Below are positions 31,867 through 43,783 of a stretch of DNA of 64,000 bases, one piece after another; position 1 is the stretch's first letter, and each line of letters starts with the position of its first letter. Position numbers and translations under genes: made by a program. The notes under the pieces are model-generated. The model saw only the letters and a list, made by a program, of their open reading frames with translations, made no database searches and had not been told where the DNA came from. The stretch covers positions 1-64,000 of the forward strand of contig JAQGDQ010000810.1 in NCBI GenBank assembly GCA_030141605.1. The letters are read 5' to 3'. The stretch is from Tubiluchus corallicola (lineage: Eukaryota > Priapulida > Priapulimorpha > Priapulimorphida > Tubiluchidae).

Positions 31867-32194
31867 GTATGTGAATAGTTCCTCCTCGAGAGAGTCAATG
31901 CTGGTTTTCTTGGCTTCCCTTTTTTTATTAATGGTCTCCCATTTCTAACTTTAAATGTTTTTTTATTATGGTTCGCTAATTCCATATGCAACTTTATTGT
32001 CACAAAAATGGAGAAGAATTTAGAAAAATGATCCGATCAATGATTGAGTGAGTGATTGGTACGGAAAGTATTCGAAAATCGATTATTGTAATCAATCGCC
32101 TCACATGAAAACTTCAATAAGTCTTTAGAACTTCTGCCACCGTTAAAGGGGAAGTGTGTTCCAAAAAACTTTCCGCACAAAGTGATATTATTTA

Positions 32195-32660
32195 GCATTA
32201 CGCTTACCTGTTTGAAAAACTTAGGTAAGTGGAAAAGAAAATTCTTAATAATTTAAAATAATCACGCCACCTGATAAAACATCGCTGTACCGCCATCCCA
32301 GTGTGCACCACTGGCTTATCAAAAGAATACATTATTGCGCTTATTAAATATTAAGTCAAATTTTTATATTTTTGCTTAAGTCAACAAAGTGTGTGCTACA
32401 AATGGTCTGATCATATTTACTTTATCCAATGTTATGTAAACTTGTTTTAAATGAATCGCTGTACCTAACGATCATCATGACAGTTTAAAATTACAAGTTT
32501 CATACAGCGTTACTGCTAACGCAAGCCCTGTATGCAGTAAGAGAACTTGCAAGCGGTAGGATTTCCAAGACGAAATTTTTAAGTCTTATTTGCGAAGAGT
32601 GTTTTCTTTTGATCTTTAATGAAAAGATCGACTTTTACAGCAATCATTCTATGAGAACAA
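32195..32660 (-). repeat. Dispersed repeat family B, minus copy
   Basis: The reverse complement shows AAAAATTTCGTCTTGG, GGGCTTGCGTTAGCAGTAAC, GCTGTATGAAAC and GATGATCGTTAGG in the same order as 9380-9610. It occupies the intron before exon 3. Confidence 0.55.
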
Positions 32661-32886
32661 AACAATAACTGAATATGTTCATATTCGGATTTCGTTTTAT
32701 ATTCCAGGATTCCGAAATTGAATCTTGGATTAAGTAGAAATTGAAACTTTATCCAGAAAAGAATTTTAGTGTTTTAGTGACCCGAGTGCCATTTGCTCTA
32801 AGTGGAATGAATATATTTGTTTGTTTTTTATCACAACTACCGTAGAGTTTATCAGATAAACTAACAAATATTTATGTATTTTGCAG

Positions 32887-34251
32887 CTGGCGTCTGAACA
32901 ACGAGGAGCTCGGCGCGAAAAAGCCAAGTACTTTGCTCAGAACTTTGAAAGCAAAGGACTTCCCGATGAAGACCTTCACGAGTTCTTGGCCTTGTGCATG
33001 GACAAAGACCCGTCGGTCATGCAAACTGTGGCCAAAGAGCTGAACGTTAATCTGGACGAAGACCAGGACATCCCGTCGCTAGACCTGCGCAGCGGTAACA
33101 AGCGCAGAAATGTGAAAGACAATTTTGTGGACAACAAAATGGACATTGTGTCAGATACAGCTTACCAGTGCGTAGGTAAGACTGAGGCCAGGTTTAAACA
33201 GGAAGACAAGCCTGCATCTGAAAATCGTGATAAGTCTGACCGGTGGTCAGCGAAAAATGACTGCAATACCGGTAGCTTGCACTCCGAAAACGCCGAGCCA
33301 TCTAAACCGGTGCTGAATGGCACTTTGTCGGGAACCTCCGATGACGATGACTCGACTGATTTAAAATGTGTAATCGTGGATTCATCAATGAAGCCAGACA
33401 TATCTAATGAGCAACGTGTAGATAAGACGTGGAACTCTTCCCAGAAAAAACTGCTTCATGGACTCGCGCCAAAGAGTGCATTTTCTAGTAGTCTGAAAAA
33501 TCCAGATCCAGAAAAACTTATAGACTGGAAAAAAGCGGAGTCCACTTCCGTGCGTCACAGATTTAAAGGCAGTTCGTCTGGCTGTGAAAATGTGAGACTA
33601 ATATCGGCAAAGCCTTTACCTGAGGCAGACAGTATACCATCTAGTCAATTTAAGCGGCCGGTTAATTACCCGGTGTCTGACGAAGTGACCATGATAAAAC
33701 TCAGAGGCGTAGACCTCGATACGCGTTACGCCTACAGACCGCTTAATTACGCTTCAGACAGTTCGGACGGTATTCCGTTCGCAGACGATACCTCAGGAGA
33801 AGATACGACGGAAACGGAAGCAAATAGGACTAGTCACGAGGAGACTGAATCCACGGAACAGTCTTCCCCGAGTGAAGCATTACTTTGTAAAGTTGGCAAA
33901 CCTTCGTACGGGACCGTTCAAAAATCTAGCGGGCTATATCCGTCTATTTACCCGTCATTGGACGGCGTGCGCGCCGAGGAGAAGGCGCAGCAGTACGCTA
34001 GCTTGTTAGCCAATCGCGACACGACCGATGGCTGCGAAAGGGAAATAGAGATGAAGACGCTAGAACGCGGAGACGAAAGATCGCGTGACGTCGACGACGG
34101 CGTGGATTTCCCGCTGCAGACGGGCAGCAACCGCAGCAGCGTCGAACGAGTCGTGGTCATAGACCAAGCTCAGAATGTCGCGGCAATTACTCAACCAGCC
34201 AATGAGTTCAAGTCGAGAAATTCCATCCGGAGACAACAATCGGGATCGCCG
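32887..34251 (+). CDS. Unassigned long protein, exon 3
   Basis: A 1,365-base exon between TATTTTGCAG and GTAATT, phase 0 at both ends, 455 codons. It opens with a charged segment (LASEQRGARREKAKYFAQNF, then SKGLPDEDLHEFLALCMDKD) that looks helical and folded. The remainder is Ser/Asp/Thr-rich and probably disordered, with clusters such as SDDDDSTD and TSGEDTTETEANRTSHEETE. Base composition is much more GC- and CpG-rich than the introns, which supports coding. Without splicing the frame would run 11 codons into the intron and stop at 34284. Confidence 0.85.
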
Positions 34252-35238
34252 GTAATTTATAACATTGGTCTTCTGCGTCTTTGATGACTAGTAACTAGTA
34301 TCATGATTGTGTAACATCAATAGAATTGCTCAAGTTTATTGGCACCAGTTAATGTTCTTGCTAACCGACCCTTGTACTCTTTAATAGAGCGTTATGCCGC
34401 ACCAGTGCTGCTTGACCTTTAATCTTGTTTGAGTTTGCAACTTAATGTTTGGGGTTATTAACTTGCCAAGTATCTCAGATGGCCTTCCTTTTAATGGAGA
34501 GTTACGAAAGTTTTCGTAATTTATTGTCGAAACTATGTCTTTGTTAGAAATAATCTTATTCGGAAGTAATCGTAGATAAATTGACAGCACTTGTAGCAAT
34601 AGGTCGGAAATGCCGTTGCGAAAAAGTTGTGATATGCCCTGCTTATTTATACAATTTAAACAGTTACTTGATCATGGCTTAGAGGAAAGGCCAAACTTTC
34701 TGGAAATTCAGTTTATTCAAATTCATTTTAAACTTATTTCAATCTTTGCAAAAAATGTTAGAAAGATTTAGTAGTAAAAGCATAAGCGCCTCGTGTAATT
34801 AGTAAAATATCTTTATAGTTGCGATCATTTCACACTTGGGTGCTCTTATTTTGAACGCCTATTCTTCCGCCGATGAGGTCATACATCAAGTAAAGAAACC
34901 GGTGCACTGTCAATTTTTGTCAAGCTTGATAAGCTTAATAATATAGCTAATTTCGCGAGGTTTTTGCGTAAACATTAATTAAGCTACAGAAGTGTGAATC
35001 AGTTTAAGCACTTACAAAAAGTAACGATGCGCTTACGAAAAGTCACAATTTTCAAGTGAATGGTGGCTGCCCGAAAATTTCCGTGCAGCTGTAGTCTAAA
35101 TTAACTCTGTGCTTTTTAAACAGTTGTGCGCATTTCTTCTTAAATGCTAATAGTCATAAAATAAACCCAGCATCCTAACAAGGCAAGAAGTGACTTGGCC
35201 TTTTCTGTAAGATTTTTAAGGGGTCTACTCCTTAATAA
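34252..35238 (+). other. Intron with dispersed repeat family C, copy 2
   Basis: 34680-34880 matches 21655-21800 (GAGGAAAGGCCAAACTTTCT, then ATAAGCGCCTCGTGTAATTA). The rest shows nothing recognised. Confidence 0.5.
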
Positions 35239-35340
35239 CTTCATAACTTCATGTGAGAGAGAGAGAGAGAGAGGGGGGGGGAAATATGGATGGGAAGAGA
35301 GAAAGTTGCACAAAGGAAAACATACGATGACACATACATA
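35239..35340 (+). repeat. GA-rich dispersed repeat, single unit
   Basis: (GA)n followed by AAATATGGATGGGAAGAGAG and ACAAAGGAAAACATACGATG, one unit of the family at 30740-31615, about 70 bp before the acceptor of the next exon. Confidence 0.85.
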
Positions 35341-35406
35341 CTTTGTTAATTATATGATGAACTATCATTTTTACTTTCTTCACACGCTAACTTTCCATAT
35401 TTGTAG

Positions 35407-35563
35407 GTGTCAAGTGACACGGTTGCAGCTGAAAAGAATCCGCCGTTTTGTTATCCTCCGCACCCGGATTTGATGTTGAAGCCAGTGGAGAGCATCCTCG
35501 ATAACATCGCTGCAAACGACAAGGCAGCTACAAAGATTCATTTGAAAAGTAACAGAATTGAAG
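35407..35563 (+). CDS. Unassigned long protein, exon 4
   Basis: The exon follows CATATTTGTAG and ends before GTAAAC: 52 codons plus one base. It encodes VSSDTVAAEKNPPFCYPPHP, then DLMLKPVESILDNIAANDKA and TKIHLKSNRIE. The Pro-rich start and the amphipathic LKPVESILDNI stretch look conserved, but I cannot match them. The leftover G joins exon 5 to make Gly. Confidence 0.75.
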
Positions 35564-35924
35564 GTAAACGATGCCGTACTTGTAACAGAATTGTACGTTT
35601 GACAAAATGAGCAATGGCGGTTTTATATACCCTACGCTTCGGCACGCGGTAAACTGGAAGCTGGCATTCCGTAGCTACGCATACTCGGTGTTAATAGTTG
35701 TGGCGTGAATGAAACTTGGTCATTGTCGAGGCTAACCCTCGCACGTGCGACTGAAAATGAGCCACTAAACTGGCCAGAGATGTCCTGATTTCATTAACTA
35801 GATGATGACTGTGAATTCCAGAATGTTCATAAACCGCTGCAATTTATTTTGTAACATCTATTACCCATTGCGGTGCTCTCGGATTAGGTGCTACAAGGAG
35901 GAAATGTCGTGTGCTCTGTCACGT

Positions 35925-36120
35925 TGGATTGGTAGTTCAGCTAGAGGCACATGGATGTACTAATCCCAGGTCTCCGGTTCTAATCCCGACTAGTCGACAA
36001 TTTTTCAGCATCTCCTTTCTTCATATCATTACCCACAATAGGTAATAACTGGTAAAATAAACCACGTAAAAATAAAGTGGCTTATGAACATTCTGAGCAT
36101 TCACATTCATAATCTAGTTA
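35925..36120 (+). mobile_element. tRNA-like SINE head, second family, copy 3
   Basis: A-box-like TGGTAGTTCAGCTAGAGG and B box GGTTCTAATCCC, followed by ACAATTTTTCAGCAT as in the other copies. The tRNA cloverleaf is not intact. Confidence 0.5.
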
Positions 36121-36191
36121 ATGAAATCGTTAAGTGCCAATTAATCTGAAGAATAAAAGTTGGTTCCCTGATATTTTGACCACATTCGAGT

Positions 36192-36502
36192 GTGAATGCG
36201 TCCTCTCTTAACGAGGTGAACAGCCAGAATCAGCAAGGCGAGCGAAACTATTGAACCAAGCCTGCCACAAACCATTTACTGACTAAATTTGGTGTGGCGT
36301 AATTTCGATTGCAATGCTTACGTTGCTCTGTTTCTAGCATTCTCTGTTTCTGTGAATGCGTCCTCTCTTAACGAGGTGAACAGCCGGAATCAGCAAGGCG
36401 AGCGAAACTATTGAACCGGGCCTGCCACAAACCGTTTACTAACTAAATTTAGCGTGGCGTAATTTCGATTGCAATGCTTACGTTGCTCTGTTTCTAGCAT
36501 TT
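36192..36502 (+). repeat. 160-bp direct duplication
   Basis: GTGAATGCGTCCTCTCTTAA begins at 36192 and again at 36352. Each copy runs to GCTCTGTTTCTAGCATT with only a few substitutions, so the duplication is recent. Confidence 0.95.
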
Positions 36503-36743
36503 GCGCTTATGTGCACAGTAGCAAGTTCGTGCATGTTGCATTGTCTAGATTTAAAACAATGCAGTCATCACATTGTGACAAAGTTCTTGTATTGCAAATA
36601 TTAATCAACTGCATTGCAACTCGTACAGAAATCACCTATTACGTGACTTATAAAAACTACAAAGTCAGTTTATTTGTTAAAGCAAATCAAGACGAGAACA
36701 CTTCATATGTCAAAAACCTTCTATTTGTTCGTTTTTTTAATAG

Positions 36744-36907
36744 GGGGCAGCAGGTTCGACATTAACGGCAACCCCATTCCGTACGGTTCCGAAACGGGCG
36801 CTCGCCCTAAAGATTTCCCTCAGCGGCAGTCGCTGCTGGAGTCCGGTTACGGGAACGACCGATTCCAGCAGAAGAAACAAAAAAAGCAAATGAAAGAAGC
36901 CAACAAG
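36744..36907 (+). CDS. Unassigned long protein, exon 5
   Basis: The exon follows TTTTTTTAATAG and ends before GTAAAA. With the leading G it encodes GGSRFDINGNPIPYGSETGA, RPKDFPQRQSLLESGYGNDR and the basic helix QQKKQKKQMKEANK: 55 codons, ending in phase 0. The basic end leads directly into exon 6. A CAGCAG shortly after the chosen acceptor offers alternatives a few bases downstream. Confidence 0.75.
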
Positions 36908-37049
36908 GTAAAAGATTCATCTGCAGCTAATGATATTTTTCTGTGAGATTCAACTTGGTAAGATTGCTTGCCACTAAAAATTACCGATGCTGGTAACATT
37001 AATGCCTTTAAGTTGTTGTTAATCAACTGTTTACTAGGAGGACTTAAAG

Positions 37050-37440
37050 TGCAAGAAAACCCTTCATAAACATAAAGCTTGAAAAATTCGTTTTGAAATT
37101 TTATATCGCTTACATATACTGCGTTTTTTGCATGCAGGACTTCAATCGGCAGTCACGCTGTATAAAACATGTAAATTTAAATTCCCGCGATGACCGTTAG
37201 ACGCGGCCATTTTCACGGCAGGTCATTTGAAACAAATTTAGATAACATTTTGTAAAGTTTGAAAAAATAATCAGAGCATTCGTAGCGCACAAGTCACTAA
37301 CTAAATAAACTTTAAAATTTCTGTATCTTGTCAATAAGATTAAAAATACATTTTTTGGGTTGTGAGTGGTGCACCCTGGAGGGTGAGTCAGCGACATTTT
37401 GCCAATTGGTGAAAACATTTTAAATAATTAATAATTTCCT
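37050..37440 (+). repeat. Dispersed repeat family B, plus copy
   Basis: Contains GCTTGAAAAATTCGTTTTGA, CGCTGTATAAAACATG, GATGACCGTTAGACGCGGCC then ATTTTCACGG, in the same order as 9380-9610, and ATTCGTAGCGCAC, shared with 55565-55900. Confidence 0.65.
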
Positions 37441-38681
37441 TTTCTAGTTACATAAGTCTTTCTAGCAAGTAAGCATCTAAGTAATATAGATTTACACGGA
37501 AAGTCCTTTGAGACATAATTTGACATTGCCTTTTCTTCCCTTCATTTACGTTTGGTGCATGACTTCATGTAATGGCGACTTCGGAACAGTATTGCGGGAG
37601 ATTTAAAATGAAAACAAACTAAAATTCCTTTCAGTGCGAGTAAGATATACGCATAAAATTGCTATAAAGTCATATAATTTTTTAAGTCCATTTTTCTGAA
37701 ACCTACTTCAGGTGCCCCTTTTCTTGTACTTTAAGTTACGACTCCAGGAGGACTTAAGTAGCTTGAAAACTAGTAGAACAGAATAGAACAGAAATTTGTT
37801 TTTTCCTTTTCATACATAAAAAACGTGATACATACAGGAGAGTTCCCATGGTCAGTTAAAATCCTGGAAAATCCTTGAAAATACAGGAAAAGTCAAAAAA
37901 AATGATGAAAATGGGGCGAAAAGTCAGGGAAATTGGAAAGGGTTGCAAATCACCGAGAACGGATATCTTTCCAAACATATTTTTCAGTGATTCGTGTTAA
38001 AATAAAACTGCTATGACAGGCTCCCAGTTTTGATTCCTCTTCCAAAAATAATGACTGGCCGACACATTATATATCAGTGTACGTATGCATGTGGTGTGCA
38101 GTAAAAAAATTATCCAGGGAATTAGACGGAAACAGAAGTATTTTTATTAATTCGACCCTGTGACGATGGCTGTGCCTTACGGTTATGATCTATTATGATG
38201 GTAAATGGTTTTCTCAAAGATTTAGTGTAATTTGAAGTGAAAATTACGTTTCATGTCAATGCAGAATATCCATTTTCATAAAAGTGTTTTCCACATTAGA
38301 GAAAGATGTCCTAATAATAGTACTAACAGGCCAACCTTCTGGGTATGATATTAAACCTTTTTGACTTTAACCTGGAATCACTTACGGGTGGTGATTTTAT
38401 TGATTTTTTTCCGACTGTTTGTCCGTCTGTTTAACTCTTTCATTTCTTCTTATTTATTATCAGACTATGTAAATGAATGCTTACATATGAATTTCAAGTG
38501 AAGAATTTCGTAACTTTATTCCTCGAAACTTTCATGTGTTGTTTGAATATTGTTATAACTGAATACTAAAAGTCAGGAAAACTCCTGAAAATGTGTTGTT
38601 TTGTGTTTGTTAGACTGCTGAGAGGAATTTCCGTTCAGCTGGTGGAAGGGGGTGGGGGGCATTAATCACATCAGTAAACTA
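37441..38681 (+). other. Intron sequence, nothing recognised
   Basis: AT-rich, with repeated AAAATCCTTGAAAATACAGG-like runs near 37860-37890. No exon seen. Confidence 0.5.
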
Positions 38682-39200
38682 CAGGGATGAGAATTTTCCC
38701 TGGATACGCGGAATTCCGAGTTTTTGGAAGACCAGTAGTGCCATTTTTGTAAATCGCGTAAATTCGTTGAGAAAATTTTTACGAACCCAGTACATTATTT
38801 CACAAGCTGACCGCTAGGTGGTAGGCCGTCACTTTGTTTACATCACGTACATCAGTTTAACCACGTGTTCTATGTATAAAAATACAGAATCAATTGTGCG
38901 GAGTTATTTGAGTCAATTGCAGACAGTTTTTATATACTTTTGCATAGGAGCGACCAGTACTTAGGCATTTTCTGAGACAATTAGGTATCATGTATCCTTG
39001 ATAGTTGGGTATTTTAAATTATGCACGAAACAAGGTAATTGATATTTTAAGTCCACTTAGAGGCTTTCTATGCTCACAAAATTGCAATTTGTTGCTGGCT
39101 CCAAGGGGGTTTTGCCCCCTTGAACCCCATGGGGGCCTACGCGGCCCCCAAATCTCCGACCTGTTTCAAAGTTTTTTGCAATTTGTCATTCTCATCCCTG
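38682..39200 (+). mobile_element. MITE family A, copy 5 (clean 6-bp TSD)
   Basis: Intact 13-bp TIRs at 38682 and 39188-39200, flanked by AAACTA on both sides (38676-38681 and 39201-39206). It includes the GC-rich hairpin block CCCCTTGAACCCCATGGGGG near the 3' end. Confidence 0.95.
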
Positions 39201-39362
39201 AAACTAGCTAATCAATGCCAATTAATTCCATGTATTTTAATGAAAGGAAGGTAATGCATATGTTTTTCTGTTACCTGCAGTACTTAACATTACACTAGAG
39301 CTGTAATAAAATGGCAGTTGTATGTTGGAGTTTCAATAGATTATCTTTTTTACATGCCGCAG

Positions 39363-41546
39363 GGCTACAAGACTGCTGGCGAACTACACGGTAACCGCGG
39401 CAACATGGAAATTGACGAACTCATCGAGTTTATCGACGGGCCGCAGCCAAAGAGCAAGGAGGTCGACAAAGACAAACGACGAAAGAACAAGAAGAAAGAG
39501 AATCCGATTGTCAGTCCGCCGCTGAAAAAAGCAAAAGAGAACTCGATCGTGACGAGTAACAGCGGCTCCGTGGTGATCGACATTTACAGCAATAGCAGCA
39601 GTGACGTTTCACAAGATGGGAAAGAACTTTCAGCTCCGATCCCGGACGACATCCCTAAGTTTGACCATTCCATTTTTGACAGAGGAGTTGATGCGGACTC
39701 TTCGGACGAAAAATTCTGCGTCGTGAAGAAAAAGCAGAAAACGGGTTCGAAACACCGCGGGACTCACAATTCCGGAGAAAGTTACGCGTCGCGGAAGATT
39801 TCTCATTCCACCGCAGACGGTCGCAGAAACTCGACCGGAAACGCTCCCGTAGATTGTCTCTCTCCCGAATACGCTAGCGACGTGGAATCAATTAGGTCGC
39901 TTCCGGTAACCAGTAGAAAACTTTCCGTTGACCACGACGGAAACTCGACCGTAAGCTCGCCTACGTCTCCCGTGGAGAAAGTGACCAAGTCGTCGTACGC
40001 CGATGCGATTAAAGCACACAAAGACGTGCACAAGGACGATACGAGGCAAAAAATTTGCAGTGACTCTAATCCTGGACACCCACCTGTTGCTAACAGTGCA
40101 CGACCGAGTTCTTCATGTGGTAGTAAAACAGATGAACTTGACCAAGATGTTCGGGATGCGAATGATACTCAGTCGAGTCCCAGTGCTTCACAGAGCTGTG
40201 CTCTTGAACCGCCGTCTTCGCTCGTAGAAAGTAAAGTCTGTGATACCCAAACAATTTTACCGAAAAACCCTAATAGTGTTCATGTACATGAAAAAGAAGA
40301 AGAAGAAGAAACTAATTGTGAAGCGCCGGTGCAAAGAAATGACGGAAAGAATGCAAGGGAAACCACTACTGCTGTAGAAGTAAGTAATCCGAAAAGCAGC
40401 GGTAATAGCGAAACTAATAAGGCAGTCGTCGCGTACGTCCCGCAAGCTGCAATTTTACCGGCTTGGAAGGGCGTTGACAATAATCAGCTCGGTAACAGCG
40501 AAACTGCAGGCGCTGCATCTTGTGACAATCAAGCTTTATCGGCTGCCTTAGTGTTGCCACCACAAACTGAAAAAAGTTGGCCAAAAGTCACCGTTTCGAC
40601 GTCGGCAGCGGCGGGAACGGGTGGTGTTTACGCCACAAAATCAACAAGTTCAGAAGTTTGTTCGGGTAAAAGCAGCTGTGCAAAAACTAGTGCCGAAAAC
40701 GGAGTTGTCATTTCTAGTGAGAGCATCGAGTCTAAAAATGAAAATGTTCTGGACAAATTTGCTCAGCGTAATGTGAATGTTAAAATGTTGAACAATGTTA
40801 TGGTCTCGCCTCAAGCAAACGAAACAAACTCTGACTTGATAAACTCAAGAAAATGTACTGGTGAACTAGACCAGTCTAAGTGTGTAGATAATAGTTCTAG
40901 TAAGTTGTCTAATAGCGCTAAACCTGTTGTAAATAACCAATCGAATGGCTTCGCTCAACAGCTATTAATTAACGTAAACGAAGAAGACAGTTTTCCTAGT
41001 CTACCGTGTAAACCCGCAATCGTCACAAACGTGCCTGTAGAACAGAAACAGCCCCCCGCGCGTAGCTACGCGGCAGTGTGTCAAAAGACGAACCCCCGAT
41101 GGTTCGACTTCTCGATAGATCCGGGTCAGTACGACGTCGGCCGTATTCCTCCGTGCTGCTTTGACGGCAACGATAACGGCTTAGTGAAAGCTAAAGACGC
41201 CGCCGAGTTTGCTCAAGTTTATAATGTGGTGCGCAATAACGGTAATATAGTTAGCTCAGTGAACGTAATGAATGAATGTGTGCCATTGACTAACAACGTC
41301 GCTTGCACCAAGGATACTGTTTTGTTCACGTCTAGTAGCGGTGCGGGAAGCGACTCCGTACTCGTGGAACCTGCCGGACGTGCCGACCAGAAACGACCGA
41401 AAGCAACTGACCCGCAGCGGTGTCGCGGCAGGGTGATCTTTGACATTGGTGGCAAGAAGAAGTCATCGGTTAGAAACGTCGCCGACGACCATGGCTTATC
41501 TTTCGGCTTTGAACCGGTCTTCACTGGAACAGAATGCAGTGGTCAG
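39363..41546 (+). CDS. Unassigned long protein, exon 6 (largest)
   Basis: A 2,184-base exon (728 codons) between ATGCCGCAG and GTTAGT, phase 0 at both ends. The first 45 residues are the most ordered: NMEIDELIEFIDGP followed by the basic run KDKRRKNKKK (about residues 653-680 of the whole protein), with PLKKAKE a little later. The middle is Ser/Asn/Val-rich and disordered, with SYADAIK near residue 847. Towards the end are FPSLP (about 1177), RSYAAVC (about 1204), RWFDFSIDPGQYDVG, KRPKATDPQRCRGR and GLSFGFEPVF. FPSLP and SYA-type motifs also occur in some RNA-binding and RNP-granule proteins, but this is too little to assign a family. Nuclear or RNA-related function is a guess. Confidence 0.85.
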
Positions 41547-41591
41547 GTTAGTAATAACATCTGATTTCTTAAATTTTTCCCGACAGAACCT

Positions 41592-42132
41592 AATTGAGTA
41601 AAGTCCACGTAAAACAAGTGAAGTTACTAAAAGGATACAGCAGACGGCTTTGCTTTACCGAAGTCACGTGACTATTGTATTTAAGATGCATTGTCACATG
41701 ACTATTGTAGTTAAGATGCAAAGTACTTAACGTTTGACCTACAGCATCTGCACGTGCGCACAACCTTTACCGCCCCAAATTCCCGTCTTTCAAATGCTGG
41801 CAAACTCAAACATTTTGTTGTCAATGTGCAAGTGTTTGACAGTGAAAACAATTCTCAAGAGTTTTTATGCTTGTATTGTTTACAAATTTCAGTCAGTTTT
41901 CTATATTTTCTACAACAGCCTGCTAACAATTGAATGCAGTTACACTAATAAGTCTTCACGATTTCGTTGTGCGCACGCGCAGTTGCTGTAGGTCAAAGGT
42001 TAAGTGCTATGCATATTAACTACAACAGTCACGTGACAATGCATCTTAAATACAATAGTCACGTGACTTGTTGGTAAAGCAAAGCTGTCTGCTGTATCCT
42101 TTTAGAAACTTCACTTGTTTTACGTGGATTTT
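41592..42132. mobile_element. Fold-back element with about 165-bp inverted arms
   Basis: The left arm (41592-41760) and right arm (41966-42132) are near-perfect reverse complements: AAAACAAGTGAAGTT...GGATACAGCAGAC, GTCACGTGACTATTGTA and GACCTACAGCA all recur inverted. About 200 bp of unrelated AT-rich loop separates them. It lies in the intron after exon 6. CACGTG-type E-box cores occur several times in the arms. Target duplication not resolved. Confidence 0.92.
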
Positions 42133-42139
42133 ACTTAAT

Positions 42140-43284
42140 TGTGCATTAGACTGTGATTTTCTAGCAGGATCTTGCTTGGGAACAAGAAAAAATGGACTGC
42201 GTAAGATTCTAGCTAGCTGTTAAAATATGTTAAAACTGCTACTATTACAGTAGCTTTGGCTGTGAGGTATTGTCAAGTGTACTCAAATGGTTTCACGATC
42301 ATCATCAATCGCTTCAAAAAGGCTTTCTGAATGCACGCACTAATTACCATCAGTTCATACATAGAACGTTTTCACGGAATGTAACAGCTGCTGATATGTT
42401 TACTCTGTTTTTCTTTACCGGAAAGTTTATAAATAAGTTGATATTTGAACAGCTACAAAACTTGGAATATTTCAAAAAATTCTTTTGGCTATTTTCTCGG
42501 AAAAGAGTTATTCAACTTTTACACATGTAGACGACTTTTCAGGGAGAACTGCAGTAGTCTGTGTTGGGTATCAGAAGGGCTAAAAGTTATTCTGATAAAA
42601 TTTGTCACAAAGTTTTCATAATTATATAATACTAATTTGCTCTCCAAATCAAAAAATTGAAAAACAAAATTTTTGCACATCAGAGACAAATTTCATTTAC
42701 GTTCAGTGTATGTGTGCTTTTATCGTAGGAAGCTGATGAAACTGCTTAAATGTTCATGGTCAGGAAGAAGTTACGTCCTAGGAACATACATGATAAAAAT
42801 TTATGTACAGTCAACTTTGGATATAAATCTCGGGACCGGAAAAAACCGTCCCTTATAGCCGAAGTTGAGTCAGAGCGAGGGTGTATCTAGACCTGTACTT
42901 TTACTCATATTTTTATGGATTATTGCTACACATTCAGTGCAAACGGTATGTAGGAAGCTCCTTCAATGATGCAAGATGTATGTGAGTGCGGAAACCGAGC
43001 TGTTCGAAGGCCGAGTTTGCGAAAAATTGAGGTTAAAAATCGATAATTTTGCTTTGATGATAGGGTCCTTTATATGTGAAGTAATTTACCTGGGTTTCTA
43101 TTACATGAGACTGTTACATAATACTGCAAGTCTCTATTACTGCAAGTCACTAATAGTGTAGAACATTTAAGGGTAAAATTCAATAATTCTTTGATTATTT
43201 TTGCATAAAACTATAGAGCAATTTTTACTGAGAATTTCTGAAAGTGTTAATTTCACTTGTCTGATGAGTTTAATTTACAAACAG
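42140..43284 (+). other. Intron sequence with one possible TIR remnant
   Basis: TACAGTCAACTTTGGATATA near 42807 resembles the end of Tc1/mariner- or pogo-type elements, but no partner end was found. Otherwise nothing recognised. Confidence 0.4.
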
Positions 43285-43606
43285 GTCACTAGTCAAGCAA
43301 TTACCATCAGTTCTGCAGCCGTATCTTGCGTCACCTCACACACGTCGTCGGCGGTCAGCTTTCCGGCTACTTTCTCTGCAGACATATCAACTCAGGGACT
43401 TGTGTTTATGGACATCGGTCAGAACGTGCCGGATTTCATTCAGTCTGGCGTGAAAGTTGACGGAGTGTCGCAGGCGCAGCCTACCACGGAGTCTCCGGCA
43501 TTACCTCCTGCGCGTGCGGTTGCGCTGCCGACCTATCGAGAACCGGCGTCCGAGCCCAAAGCAATAACCTTCCATGTCCAGCAGCTGGTCAACTACATTG
43601 GACAAA
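43285..43606 (+). CDS. Unassigned long protein, exon 7
   Basis: The exon follows TTTACAAACAG and ends before GTAAGT: 107 codons plus one base. It encodes a Ser/Thr/Val-rich start (VTSQAITISSAAVSCVTSHT), then FMDIGQNVPDFIQSGVKVDG, a Pro/Ala linker, and a conserved-looking helix KAITFHVQQLVNYIGQ that continues in exons 8 and 9. GC content is high, as in the other coding exons. Confidence 0.8.
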
Positions 43607-43783
43607 GTAAGTTGGGCGAAGGTTTTTAACTGTCTTCCGTTCTGCTTAGCGCACAGACCTTTGGTATTAATATGGATAATATTTGTAGGAAAATATTGAT
43701 TTTAAAAGTAACATTATTTTAGGCTTTACTTGGGTTTCCTTAGCACTTCTAGTTAGCAAAGCCCTACGTGTTTTGAGCTTTTA

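Noticed and set aside
33162-33401. Minus-strand frames inside exon 3 and exon 6 (also 33948-34160, 39365-40480, 41219-41524)
   Set aside because: Shadows of the plus-strand coding exons.
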